Below, one piece after another: positions 1 through 9,212 of a stretch of 29,156 nt of DNA. Each line of letters opens with the position of its first letter. Position 1 is the first letter of the stretch. The DNA lies in NCBI GenBank assembly GCA_015680685.1, contig MNCI01002038.1:588794-617949 (forward strand), written 5' to 3'. The position numbers and the translations under genes were made by a program. Under the pieces are notes generated by a model that saw only the letters and a list, made by a program, of their open reading frames with translations, ran no database searches and was not told where the DNA came from. The stretch comes from Gnetum montanum (Eukaryota > Streptophyta > Gnetopsida > Gnetales > Gnetaceae).

Positions 1-530
1 ATGAAGTACGAGAAAAGTTTGTGAAGTTAAGTTCAGAAGGAACTTAACGAAGTACAATGAACCAAGTCCAAATACAAGAGTTTGTATTACAACAAAGTTA
101 AAAACATTAGTTGTAATATATTGTAATCTTATGACAAAGAAGTGATTATGAACCAAAAGAAGTTAAAAACATTAGTTGTAATATATTGTAATCTTATGAC
201 AAAGAAGTGATTATGAACCAAAAGAAGATGCATCGTCAGAGAGAAAGAGAGCAACATCACTAAAACATAAGAATTTTTTAGCAAGACAAAAACTTGGAGA
301 TATAGCAAGCTCAAATATCAAGTTATGGAATTAATACAATGTAACTTTGTTCATCATTAGAAGGTACGTAAGCAACCAAGTCAGTAAGACTTATGATACT
401 CAGAATTGCCAAGAATTACGAAGAGCAATCATCATTACGAGGAGAGCTACAATCTTACATCTCCATACTATTGATATTACTATCAATTATGATTAGTGAG
501 GCATTACCAAAAAAAAATATCTAACAAATA
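1..530. other. AT-rich stretch without a recognisable gene
   Basis: All frames are broken by frequent stops and no protein family is recognisable. The only clear structure is a 65-bp tandem duplication at 97-226, listed separately. It is probably decayed repeat DNA, because it lies directly upstream of LINE remnants. Confidence 0.5.
97..226. repeat. 65-bp perfect tandem duplication
   Basis: Two head-to-tail copies, 97-161 and 162-226, match base for base. Each starts GTTAAAAACATTAG and ends AACCAAAAGAA. The lack of divergence, in a region where other repeats are heavily diverged, points to a recent duplication or to collapse/expansion in the assembly. Confidence 0.95.
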
Positions 531-859
531 TATGAAGATTAGAATTCAAATCCATGAAATTACTTGTGTAAGCATCTCAAATTCTTGGTATCACATGTTC
601 AAATGGAAGGTGAGAGAAATGATGTGACAAATAGAATTGAATAAGGATGAATGAGATGGTGAGAAGCTAGTGGTGTGCTTCGTGATAGAAGAATCTTTGC
701 TAGGTTGAAGGGATCACATGTTCAAATGGAAGGTGAGAGAAATGATGTGACAAATAGAATTGAATAAGGATGAATGAGATGGTGAGAAGCTAGTGGTGTG
801 CTTCGTGATAGAAGAATCTTTGCTAGGCTGAAGGGAAAGTTGTACAGAACTACTATTAG
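531..859 (+). pseudogene. RTE-type LINE ORF, C-terminal remnant (copy 1)
   Basis: Read on the plus strand with stops ignored, this stretch resembles the region downstream of the reverse transcriptase in plant RTE-clade LINEs. Visible pieces are YLVSHVQ, DVTNRIE, ASGVLRDRR and RLKGKLYRTTIR. The family consensus here runs roughly 'ASGVLCDRR...LKGKFYRTAIRPA..YG'. The match stops abruptly after TTIR at about 859 and non-homologous sequence follows. Several in-frame stops and the internal 123-bp duplication make it non-functional. A second, more complete copy begins at 1051. Assignment rests on motif recognition only. Confidence 0.7.
590..835. repeat. 123-bp tandem duplication inside a LINE remnant
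   Basis: Copies 590-712 and 713-835 are nearly identical; I see one difference (TAGGTTG versus TAGGCTG near the end). The unit covers the LINE ORF segment from ATCACATGTTCAAATGG through TTGAAGGG. Since 123 is divisible by three the duplication keeps reading frame, but the ORF was already broken. Confidence 0.95.
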
Positions 860-1050
860 GTAAAACATTATTCAAACTTTAAGCCACTTTTATGGAACAA
901 ATTTCATTATCATTTTTGGGATAACTTGTTAACTTTCTATCAAAGGTCATCAATGTAAATATTCAACTCAAATGCTCACATTGCATCATAGAAATGTTTT
1001 ACTAATAGTGATTGCCTAAATGTACAATTTATGAACAACCACCATGAATA

Positions 1051-1560
1051 TATGAAGATTAGAATTCAAATCTAAGAAGGTACTCAATGTAAGCAATTTA
1101 GATACTTGGTATTACTTGTTCAAGTGGACATTGAGGTTAAGAATGATGCGACAAACAAAATTGAACAAGGATAAATGAAATGGCAAGAAGCTAGTGGTAT
1201 GCTTTGTGATAGAAAAAGTTTTGCTAGGTTGGATGGAAAGGTCTATAGAACTACTATTAGACCTGCAATCTTGTATGGTGTGAAATGCTAGCTTATCAAA
1301 AAACATTAGGCTCAACACATGCATGTAGCAAGATATGAGTGCTTAGGTGTTCCTAAGAAAGATCACATTAGCAATTTTTTTATTAGGGTAGGTTTAGGAG
1401 AAGCACCCATAGATGAGAAGATGAATGGAAGTTGTCTTAGATGGTTTGGTGGTGTGCCGAAAAGATCAGAGAATGTAGTTATTAGAAGAGGTTGTTTATT
1501 AAAGTTAAGGGGAAACAACAAAGAGGTAAATCTAAACATGCTTAGTTTGCAGTTATAAAA
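1051..1560 (+). pseudogene. RTE-type LINE ORF, C-terminal remnant (copy 2)
   Basis: It starts with the same TATGAAGATTAGAATTCAAAT as copy 1 and continues further. After the ASGVLCDR-like and YRTTIRPA-like segments it reaches an open stretch (1319-1558) with VARYECLGVPKKDHISN, GEAPIDEKM and LRWFGGVPKRSENVVIRR. These align in order with the conserved RTE C-terminus ('VAEMRMLRWMCG.TRKDKIRN...VGVAPIEEKM...LRWFGHV.RRP...VRR'). Stops and the loss of the WMCG core show it is dead. No 3' UTR or simple-repeat tail of the RTE type is visible behind it, so its 3' end is undefined. Confidence 0.8.
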
Positions 1561-2639
1561 AAGAATATCCATTAAGCTCATTGTAATGCCCTTCATTCAT
1601 ACCTCAAGTAAGTCACTTTGTTCATCAGCGAGGGATCAACTGGGTATTAATGCTTATTTGGTTCCTAACAGAAGTAACATTTTAAAGGTTGTAGCTACTA
1701 TAGGAATATAGAAAAGATGTGGCTAATTAGTTAACAAATATCCATTTGGGCTGATTTTAATGATACTGTAAAGGATTTTGACAAATATTTTTATGACAAA
1801 TCATGTTTTCCCCACAAACACAGCTTTTGCAATGAACTTATTGATGTGTGCACACAACACATCCTTTGCAACCAAGCTATGGATTTATGTATTCACATTA
1901 TGAAAGAAAGCATAAAAAATGTTCAGTGTGGGACATTAGTGATATTCATTCATGTGCATGTGTGTACGGATATGTGCAAATGAATGTTATTTTGTACTTC
2001 CTAGATTTTAGTAAATATGCAAATTGCTCTTATCAAACATTCTTTTTATTGTTTTTTTTTTAATGTTTACTAGTAAGGTGGAATGAATATGACTAGTTTT
2101 GAGTGTTAAGTGTAATTGTTTGGTAACCCAGTAGTGGTTTCACATGATTTGCTTAGTAGCGAACTTACTTGGTAATCCCACTAATGGTTACATGTGCCCA
2201 AGACATATACAGCAAGCCAGGAATGACTTCTGATTGTCATAGTCTAGAATAGATTTACATTTATGTTATTGTTTAGACTTAGGCTTTATTTTCACATCTC
2301 ATTATGTTTGTACTTAGGAGTACTATGAGCCCACAACATCAATGTATCATATGCCCCATTGAGAGTTAAACAATACACTTGCACTTCACTAGCTCAAAGT
2401 GGGAAGACAATGATCACAAATTGACTATCAACTCCTAGCATACTTACATTTTCCATCCATGGCTTACAATCTGGTCATGCACATGTACTCGTGACTTGTA
2501 TGGTGGAGTGTGGAAATACCCTACTGCTCATCACCATCACAACCTTGGCCCCAAGTCTGATGCCTAATGTGCTTAGCAAGTTGCCTTCCTTAATGGAAAG
2601 TTGTGCTTTTTCCATCATGTAGAACACTGAAGGTACATC
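1561..2639. other. Unassigned stretch between LINE and gypsy remnants
   Basis: No domain can be recognised and small ORFs look random. There is a poly-T run near 2048-2061. A short imperfect repeat occurs as TTGGTAACCCAGTAGTGG (about 2119) and TTGGTAATCCCACTAATGG (about 2170). From about 2300 the sequence may already be decayed gypsy RNase H, since a gypsy pol segment follows, but I cannot show it. Confidence 0.4.
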
Positions 2640-3892
2640 TATAGTCACTATCGACAATGTTTTGCAACAAGAGTGGTATGATGATATCAAGTTTTACCTA
2701 ATGCATGGTGAGACTCCACAAAACCTAATTGCCCATTAAAAGAATGTTATACATAAACGGTTAAAACAATATGTCATCATAGTTGATAACACATTATGTT
2801 AAAGGTCCTATGATGGTTGTTGGTATGCTTGGGCAAAGTGGAAGTCCATAAGATCCTTGAACAAGTGCATGAAGGCATATTTGGAGGACATATAGGACCA
2901 TGAGCCATGGCTACAAAGATTAGACGATTAGGATAGTACTGGCCCTATATAGAAAGTGATTGCTCACAAAAAGTCAAAACTTATGATACATATCAATGGT
3001 ATGGCAACTTGATACATGTGCCACCAACTAAGTTGCACATCACTCAGATCATATGGTCATTCCAAAGGTGGGGAATTGATATCATTGGAGCCATAACACC
3101 CAAGTCTTTTGTAGGACATAGCTTCATCATCACCGCAATCAAATACTTCACTAAGTGGGTTGAAGCTATTCCTCTAAGGAAAACAATGGTGCAACAAATC
3201 TGTAAATTCATATTAGATAATATAGTGTCTCGTTTCGACTTATCTTTAACCATAGTTATGGATAATGGATTGTAGTTTAGCAGCCAAGAAGTGCAAACGT
3301 TTTGTCAACAACTAAACATTAAACATTCCTTTTCGTCATTGTACTGCTTGCAAGCCAAGGTTAAAGTCATCATTAACCTTTTAAAGAAGATGCTAAGTAA
3401 CGGTAAATGTAGATGGCATGAACAACTGTTGTATGTACTTTGGGCCTATAGGACAACCTTTAGGACTACAATCGGAGCCATACCATATAGCTTGGTTTAT
3501 GGATTTTAAGCTTTTTTGCCTCTTGAATTATAGGTTCCATCCTTAAGGATAGCTCTGTCTGACTTCATCAACAATGAATAGAATAAGGAACTACGTATCA
3601 TTGATCTCAATTCGATGGAGGAACAACGAATACACACACTTGCAAACATCGAAAGATATCAAGAGAGGCAGAAACAATAGTATTGTCATGATCCTAATAG
3701 GCAAAAAGTCAAGGAAGGAGACCTTGTCTTTAAGGCCATTCACGAACATGTAGACAAGCTCTCAGCCAACTGGGAAGGACCTTTCTTGGTCACCAAAGCC
3801 TATGGCAATGGAGCATTCAAACTACCAAACTTGGATGTAAATGAATTCGCCCACCCGATCAATCATTCCTATGTTAAACCATATTACATCTA
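2640..3892 (+). pseudogene. Gypsy pol remnant: zinc-binding, integrase core and C-terminal domain
   Basis: The zinc-binding domain lies at about 2850-3010 (EQVHEGIFGGH, then YWPYIESDC). Its CxxC pair reads Y-D-T-Y, so both cysteines are lost. The integrase core follows at about 3050-3510 with WGIDIIGAI (first catalytic Asp), YFTKWVEA, IVMDNGL (second Asp) and VLWAYRTT. The segment that should carry the catalytic Glu reads QAKVKVIINLLKKM, with no Glu. A C-terminal WEGPFLVTKAYGNGAFKL precedes the end near 3892. In-frame stops occur at 3273 and 3507 and elsewhere. The order is diagnostic of Ty3/gypsy integrase; the copy cannot be active. Confidence 0.88.
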
Positions 3893-4703
3893 ATGCTGAC
3901 TCGTTTGTCTGTAGCCTTTGTTTGTCATTGTTTACAGGTTTGAACATATGACAACTATGATGATCTTCAACAAGCGAGCCTGTGTGACCTTACAATTCTT
4001 TCTGGCATCACAAGATACTACGAATTTTCTATAACTCTCTAGAACAAAATACAGATCTCTCTTGTATATGCTAATTATGCACAATTACGGCCTATATATG
4101 CTTGCTAACTCATGTAGCCTTATGCAAATTCTTGTAATCACATGTACTCTTTGATTATTTTCTTGTCCTCTTAGAGTTGTGTTTGTAGGATGAAGCTTGA
4201 AGTCGTTGCAAAGGTATGACCCATCGTAACAATGAATTATCATGTGACCCCAATGCACGAGATGCACTTAGCTTGTTCAATTTTGGCAATAGTGCTTACC
4301 TCACATCACTTCCGTCACCCCCTATACATAGCCACTCCCTGTAACCAAATTATAGCCCTCCATACCTTGTTAACACTGAAAATCTATGTTTGACATTCAT
4401 ACACCATGGCCTTATGACATCTTCTCTAGCAGGCTTCACACTCAAGTTCTCTAAATATAGCATATTTCATTTACCAAGAAAGCAAAAATCTAGTCTGTTG
4501 AATGTAACACATCTCATTTAGCTAGAGAGTTAAAAGACCAAGTTCATTGAATATAACACATTTCATTCAGAGCAAAGCTCAGCCTTGTCAACAAAACCCA
4601 ATGAAGGTTTTACTTCCCAAAAGAAAGAGGGGGGAAAATGCCAAAGAAGTAAAAAGACCAATGTAGCCTCAAGATAAGTAAATTACTGTCTCTTTGTCTC
4701 TCT

Positions 4704-4739
<36 letters not shown>

Positions 4740-5003
4740 CAAATGGCCAAAGAAGCCTTATTACAAAGTGTTGGTTGCTCCTCACATTATCCAGTAACTA
4801 GCACTGCATAGCATGAAGAGTTCTTCGTTTAACAAGCATGTCATTGCCCTTTCAATAGCCATGAAGTCAACACTTGAAATTCCTTGTTAACCCCTTGATA
4901 ACCAATATAACCTTTATCTCATCCTAAGCTCTCAACATCCTATCGTGATCTTATCTCACCACTATGATCACTCCTTGGCATGGTTTGAAAGCTACAAAAT
5001 TAA
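3893..5003 (+). other. Untranslated 3' region of gypsy element 1
   Basis: About 1.1 kb with no sustained reading frame lies between the integrase end and the polypurine tract. It includes a pyrimidine/purine pair: TCTCTTTGTCTCTCTC immediately left of an (AG)15 run. Some Tat/Athila-like elements carry an extra ORF here; I see none. Confidence 0.55.
4707..4737. repeat. (AG)15 microsatellite
   Basis: Uninterrupted AG dinucleotides span 31 bases. The preceding CT-rich tract (about 4688-4704) could pair with it as a hairpin. It is a likely length-polymorphic site. Confidence 0.97.
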
Positions 5004-5017
5004 GTGTGGAGGGGAAG
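5004..5017 (+). promoter_or_regulatory. Polypurine tract of gypsy element 1
   Basis: GTGTGGAGGGGAAG sits immediately before a TG-starting segment, as expected for the plus-strand priming site next to a 3' LTR. It is the only such purine block downstream of the integrase apart from the AG microsatellite. Confidence 0.65.
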
Positions 5018-5290
5018 CGTTGGTGATGCAGTCGTGATGGGTTTCGCATTCTTTGTTGATGTCTCTCGGCTCAATTCTCAAAACATCAACAAAGAGGGGC
5101 CAATGAAACACCTCAAGGAAAATTTGCAAATTTTGCATGATAAGCCTTAATAGCCAAATTTGCAATGTAATTAATGGGAATTAAAAGGCAAAAACAATTG
5201 CTTGTTTTACCCATCAAAAAATCCCATCCAATAGCCTTGTTTTAGCTAAGGTTCTAGCAATATTTAATGTGTAAAATGAAATTTGCAGCA

Positions 5291-5574
5291 TATAAGTTGT
5301 AAATGTCATTTAAGCTAGCTTATAAGCTATAAATGTCATTCAAGATTAGCTTATAAGCTATAAAGCTTATAAGTTGTAAATGTCACTTAAGCTAGCTTAT
5401 AAGCTGTAAATGTAACTTAAGCTAGCTTATAAGTTGTAAATGTAATTTATAAGCTGTAAATGTAACTTAAGCTAGCTTATAAGCTGTAAATGTAATTTAA
5501 GCTAGCTTATAAGCTGTAAACGTCATTTAAGCTAGCTTATAAGCTGTAAGTCCCACTTAAGCTAGCTTATAAGA
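5291..5574. repeat. 30-bp minisatellite built of overlapping palindromes
   Basis: About nine copies of a 30-bp unit beginning TATAAGCTGTAAATGT and ending TTAAGCTAGCT run from 5291 to 5574. Two are shortened (5352-5367 and 5428-5447). Consecutive units create AAGCTAGCTT (10-bp palindrome) overlapping AGCTTATAAGCT (12-bp palindrome). Most copies differ at only a few positions. The array lies in the presumed U3 of the LTR. Confidence 0.95.
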
Positions 5575-5704
5575 GCCTTGAAATGTAAATATGCTACATA
5601 GGTAGCAAAAGTCTCTTATGCTAGTGCCCCTTATGTTGGAATTTTGGGCAGTGAAAATGTTAAATATGCTAGCATTTTAAGCCTAAAAGCCAAATACATT
5701 GGCT

Positions 5705-5711
5705 TATAAAA
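5705..5711 (+). promoter_or_regulatory. TATA-like box in LTR 1
   Basis: TATAAAA in the context GGCTTATAAAATGCAT, about 130 bp downstream of the minisatellite. Its position inside the LTR fits a retrotransposon promoter, but the call is based only on motif and place. Confidence 0.4.
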
Positions 5712-6242
5712 TGCATATTTACATTATGCACAACTTGTAATGCTCATATGAGTATATGAAACTATAACTGATGCAGATCACAACTTATTTAAGCTAGATT
5801 TGCAGCTGCTTTTAGGACTTTTTGCAGATCAAATTCCTAGAGAGAAACAACAAAGCAGAGTTTTAGATTACGTAGTCTTTCCAACACCATTTTTAGTGTA
5901 GATCTCTCCCAAGAGCAAGCCCAAGTGCAAGTGCAAGATACTCTCTACCACCTACAACAGATTCCCAAGGATATTTGCTTATTTCGGGCTTCTCTGAAGC
6001 CTCCAATTTGTATCTTCTAAATTTGTACTCCCACAGTGTTCTCCCTTTTTTTATTACATTAATACAAAGTTTGCAGTTCATGCTTTACTTGTATTTAATG
6101 TTTATTCACTATACTCTTGTGATCTGTCTTTAAGTCTTGCATGTTGTAGTTTTATTTCCCCGTTTTCATTAAATACACTCATTACAGATTTTTAAGTCCC
6201 TAAACGATCTACTGGACCATTTAGGGTGCTCCAAATCCTTTT

Positions 6243-6966
6243 TTGAGGCCCATAGAATTCAGAGTTAAACTGGTTCACGCTAGGATCTTCGGTTTTCTAG
6301 CACCGAATTTTTTAGGCCTTATAACACACATCTATCACTCAAAAAACATGCTTGCTAACACACTAGCTACTTTTGCTCTCCTTGCCAATCCTACTTTCCT
6401 CAAGGATCATATATCTCATTCAATGCAAGATACACCTATTACACTTATGGGTATACAATGCATTGGATTAATAAACTTAGAGTAAGATGAACAATACCAT
6501 GATATTATACAATACCTGCAAACTGGAGAAACTCCTGAACATCGATCTTACTCATAAAAGGATACTCTCTGTAAGCATTCTACACATTTTTGTATTGTTG
6601 ATCCTGGTATGTTATGTCGCATCTCCACATCAAACGTTCTTCTACACTGTCTAAGTCATGACGAAGCACAAAATGTGTTGGAACAAGTTCATTCTGGCAT
6701 ATGTGGAGGTTATTTAAGCTCATGGTCTCTAGTAGCTCATATCATTTCATTAGGTTACTAGTGGCCTATGATGTCTAGGAATGCACATGATAGCTAAGAT
6801 TCGTGATACATGTCAACATCAAGTTTCATGTATTTATGTTCTATCTCAAGGGTCGATGACCTCTGAAATTGTATGGCCTTTCCAGAAATGGGAGCTGGAT
6901 CTCATAGGTTCTATCAATTCTCCATCTTCTTCTAGTCATCAATTTATTGTAATAGCTATTGAATAT
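6243..6966 (+). pseudogene. Gypsy element 2 pol, left part: RNase H end, zinc-binding domain, integrase start
   Basis: GLITHIYHSKNMLANTLATF is a good match to the end of gypsy RNase H ('ITHI.RSKN..ADALAT'). LEQVHSGICGGY and LGYYWPMM follow, marking the zinc-binding domain; its second His is Tyr and its first Cys is Arg (AKIRDTCQH). WPFQKWELDLIGSI carries the first integrase Asp, and HQFIVIAIEY breaks off at about 6966, just before the FTKWVE motif. That motif resumes at 10496 after the LINE. In-frame stops (for example after INLE) show decay that may predate or follow the insertion. Confidence 0.88.
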
Positions 6967-6978
6967 ATGTTTTTTTAG

Positions 6979-7608
6979 AGAATGTTAGGGATTAAATTAC
7001 TAATAATAAAAAAGAAAAAAGTACAATCCAAGGCCACGAGTGAATGGTCAAACGGACCCACCCTCAGGGAGGGGGAAACAATGCCACCTCGACACCCTAC
7101 AAGTAAACCCCCCAACCCTAGCCCCACTACACGCTCCCCCCCACCCCTCGGGACCCAGCCTCCTCACCCTTATGAACTAGACACGCACTGCACACAAAAC
7201 AAAGGCCAACCCGGCCAAATAGGAACTTTGACCAAAACCCATCCTCATCCACAAGAAATAGACCTAAGCACAGAAGGGGCCTAGGTAGCCTTGGAGCCGT
7301 TATAGTTGTTTGGGTAGGCTGTGACACTTGCACTGCAGCTGCTCGAGAGCATGTAGGATATCCAGCATATTACGATGTAGCTCAGAACCCACGAAACCAA
7401 TGGCTTGCTAGAACTCCTGCAAGACAGCCTCACGACAAACCCCTTCCCTAGCCAACCCCCCACCATTCAGATGGAAATGTGCAGAGGTACGGCGAATGTG
7501 CTGCCTTAGGGCCACCCATGAGCACTCATAGTTTATGCCCAGCATGACATAAGGGCATCGCCCCTTTCAAAGCCACTGTTGCACACTCTACTCGTGCACC
7601 CTATCTAG
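6979..7608 (-). other. 3' region of the L1-clade LINE
   Basis: GC-rich sequence with no sustained minus-strand frame, between the coiled-coil segment and the poly-A tail, taken as 3' UTR plus decayed C-terminal coding sequence. Proline-rich frames on the opposite strand (about 6982-7284) appear to be composition artefacts. The terminal bases before the tail are AT-rich. Confidence 0.5.
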
Positions 7609-8150
7609 CTAGTGTTGTCTTTGCCTCTCCTCTTCTTGCTCTTGAGCTCATTGCGTGCGCTCCATTTGCTCCCTTTCCCTTCGAGTAATTTCTTCTTGCT
7701 GTACCTTCGCTCAAACTTGGTCGTAGAGTTCATCCACTAGTCAAGCCGGGGATCCCTTCGTCAGCAGGGCCTACTTCCTAAGCAGCTCTTGCTCCCACTT
7801 GCGAAATCAGGCCTCCATGTCGGCCTGTGCTTGCTGGAGAGCCTCCTCCCATTGGGTCTCCCAACCCTGCTATTCCTCGGCCCGAGTCATCACCGCTGCC
7901 TTCTCTGTGACCCTATCAAGCTTCGCGACCAACAACACATCCCAACCAGCCATCGTGGATGGAAATGCGTCCACCACAACCATTGGAGTCGTAGCAGCCA
8001 TCCCCCACTGTGCGACCTGCTTTCTAGAGTAGACCACCGTAGGTGTCAAAGCAACCCCAACTAGGAAGGTCTAGGGGGACCCAATGTCGACTGCACCTCC
8101 ATTGCACCCTGCCAAAGGGCCATCATCAACTAGAAGTGGCACCCCCTCTT
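7609..8150 (-). pseudogene. L1 ORF2 C-terminal extension with coiled-coil segment
   Basis: After a frameshift near 8145, a minus-strand frame reads VPLLVDDGPLAG, VVYSRKQVAQWGMAATTP and WDVLLVAKLDRVTEKAAV. It then becomes strongly Glu/Gln/Arg-rich at 7609-7860 (ETQWEEALQQAQADMEA, QQEEITRREREQMERTQ, QEQEEERQRQH), a pattern expected of a coiled coil. The stops in this part are mostly TGA or TAG, and several fit deamination of CGA. This lies hundreds of codons beyond zf-RVT, where ordinary plant L1 ORF2 proteins usually end or carry RNase H. The function is unknown; a captured host or other-element sequence is possible. Confidence 0.6.
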
Positions 8151-8996
8151 CTGCTGTCGTAGCACAACCAAGAAAAAGTGGGGCAAGTTGACTTTGAGCC
8201 CAAATTTTAAGCATTTCATGAATGCAAAGTGTGTGCCTTGAAGCTTGGAACCATTGCCAAACTGGACAAAAAATCGATCAACTAGCTTAGCAGCCCATCC
8301 CCAAATCAGCGGTAGAGTAGACTTGGGCACTTGCCAACTTTGCGTGCGTGGAACTGGTCCATCAAAGAGCAGCTCAGCATCCTCTAACCGTTAGGCTATG
8401 GGAAGAATAATTTCACCATCTTCCTGGGCCCCTAGGTACCTAGCGATCATCATCTCTATCAGCATGATTTCCACACCCTGAAATTCCATCTTATCGGCTA
8501 GCCAGTTGGTGAAGAAGGCACCATTAGGGAGGGTCAAGTCACCTTGCAATCGTGGAAGGAGAGTATCCCATCCACATTGCTTGACTAGACCCTAGGGCTC
8601 AATGTGCGCATGGAATGCCACGCAAGCCAGCTCGTATGTTAGCGTGACCCCCATTGCAGTAACAATTTCCGCTTATGCTTTCTCCATTTGGAAAACAACA
8701 TGCACAAGGACAGGCACACATTGTTGTCGGAAGATTTTGTGGTTATGTATCTTCCACACCTCCCATAAAAGCAATGTGGCCTTAGAGTCTCCCGTGAGTA
8801 GCGTCAAGGCAACCCATCCTGTCGCTTACCACATGTCCTACATGTAAGGGCATTGGAACACGAAGTGTAGCATAGTCTCAGGCCCACCATTGTAGAGGGG
8901 GCATGTGGCATCAATGTTGAGGTTGCGTTGCATTAAAGACGCTTGTACTGGTAGGGCATTACTCTCGAAGAGCCAAAGGAAAACCTTTATTTTCTC
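8130..8996 (-). pseudogene. L1 ORF2: zf-RVT domain and downstream segment
   Basis: The frame opens with EKIKVFLWLFESNALPV, then TCPLYNGGPETMLHFVFQCP at 8841-8996. This is the zf-RVT zinc-binding domain found after reverse transcriptase in plant L1-clade LINEs (usual core CxLC...ETxxHLFxxCP). The second Cys is Tyr here. Beyond it the frame runs on for about 235 codons with only four internal stops, including FTNWLADKMEF, STLPLIWGWAAKLVDRFFV and FGLKVNLPHFFLVVLRQQ. I do not recognise this downstream part as RNase H. It leads into the coiled-coil extension. Confidence 0.75.
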
Positions 8997-9212
8997 TAGC
9001 AGTCTCCCCCGCCAGACCTACTGCCAACCATGTACTAGTGGGTACATCGATTTCATGAGCTGGCGCAACATCTGTCCCATCCACCCCTGTGCTAGCATGC
9101 ACTATGCATGGGCCCAAAGCGTCCGCTAGGGTCTAGAGTTGCATGCCTCCATTTGCCACCTGTCATATTTCCCTCGCATGATGCGAATCCACTTCGTAGT
9201 CCCTTCGCCTCT

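Larger units (their letters stand above)
2640..6233 (+). mobile_element. Ty3/gypsy LTR retrotransposon, 3' half (element 1)
   Basis: The order is zinc-binding domain, integrase, integrase C-terminal domain, about 1.1 kb untranslated, polypurine tract, putative 3' LTR. This matches a plant Ty3/gypsy element; the WEGPFLV...GAFKL...HPIN..YVKPYY end resembles the non-chromodomain Tat/Athila-like group, an inference from motif style. The 5' LTR, gag, protease and most of RT/RNase H are absent, and no copy of the LTR start is found upstream. The LTR end directly abuts the RNase H of element 2, compatible with element 1 having inserted into element 2, but the far-side junction is not in the window. 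Confidence 0.75.
5021..6233 (+). repeat. Putative 3' LTR of gypsy element 1
   Basis: It begins TGGTGATGCAG just after the polypurine tract and is taken to end at GGTGCTCCA, directly before sequence that reads as RNase H of another element. Inside are a 30-bp minisatellite (5291-5574), a TATAAAA at 5705-5711 and a CT-rich downstream leader, in the order U3, promoter, R/U5. Because no second LTR copy is present in the window, both ends are estimates. The TG...CA ends support it only weakly. Confidence 0.55.

Noticed and set aside
5291-5574. CRISPR-like array of regularly spaced repeats
   Set aside because: Units are contiguous without unique spacers, and the context is a plant retrotransposon LTR.
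6982-7284. Proline-rich open frame of 100 codons on the plus strand
   Set aside because: It lies opposite the 3' region of a minus-strand LINE and owes its length to GC-rich, stop-poor composition; there is no domain or gene context.
7789-8064. Two overlapping plus-strand frames within the LINE
   Set aside because: They are antisense to the coiled-coil extension of the LINE ORF, whose minus-strand frame explains the openness.
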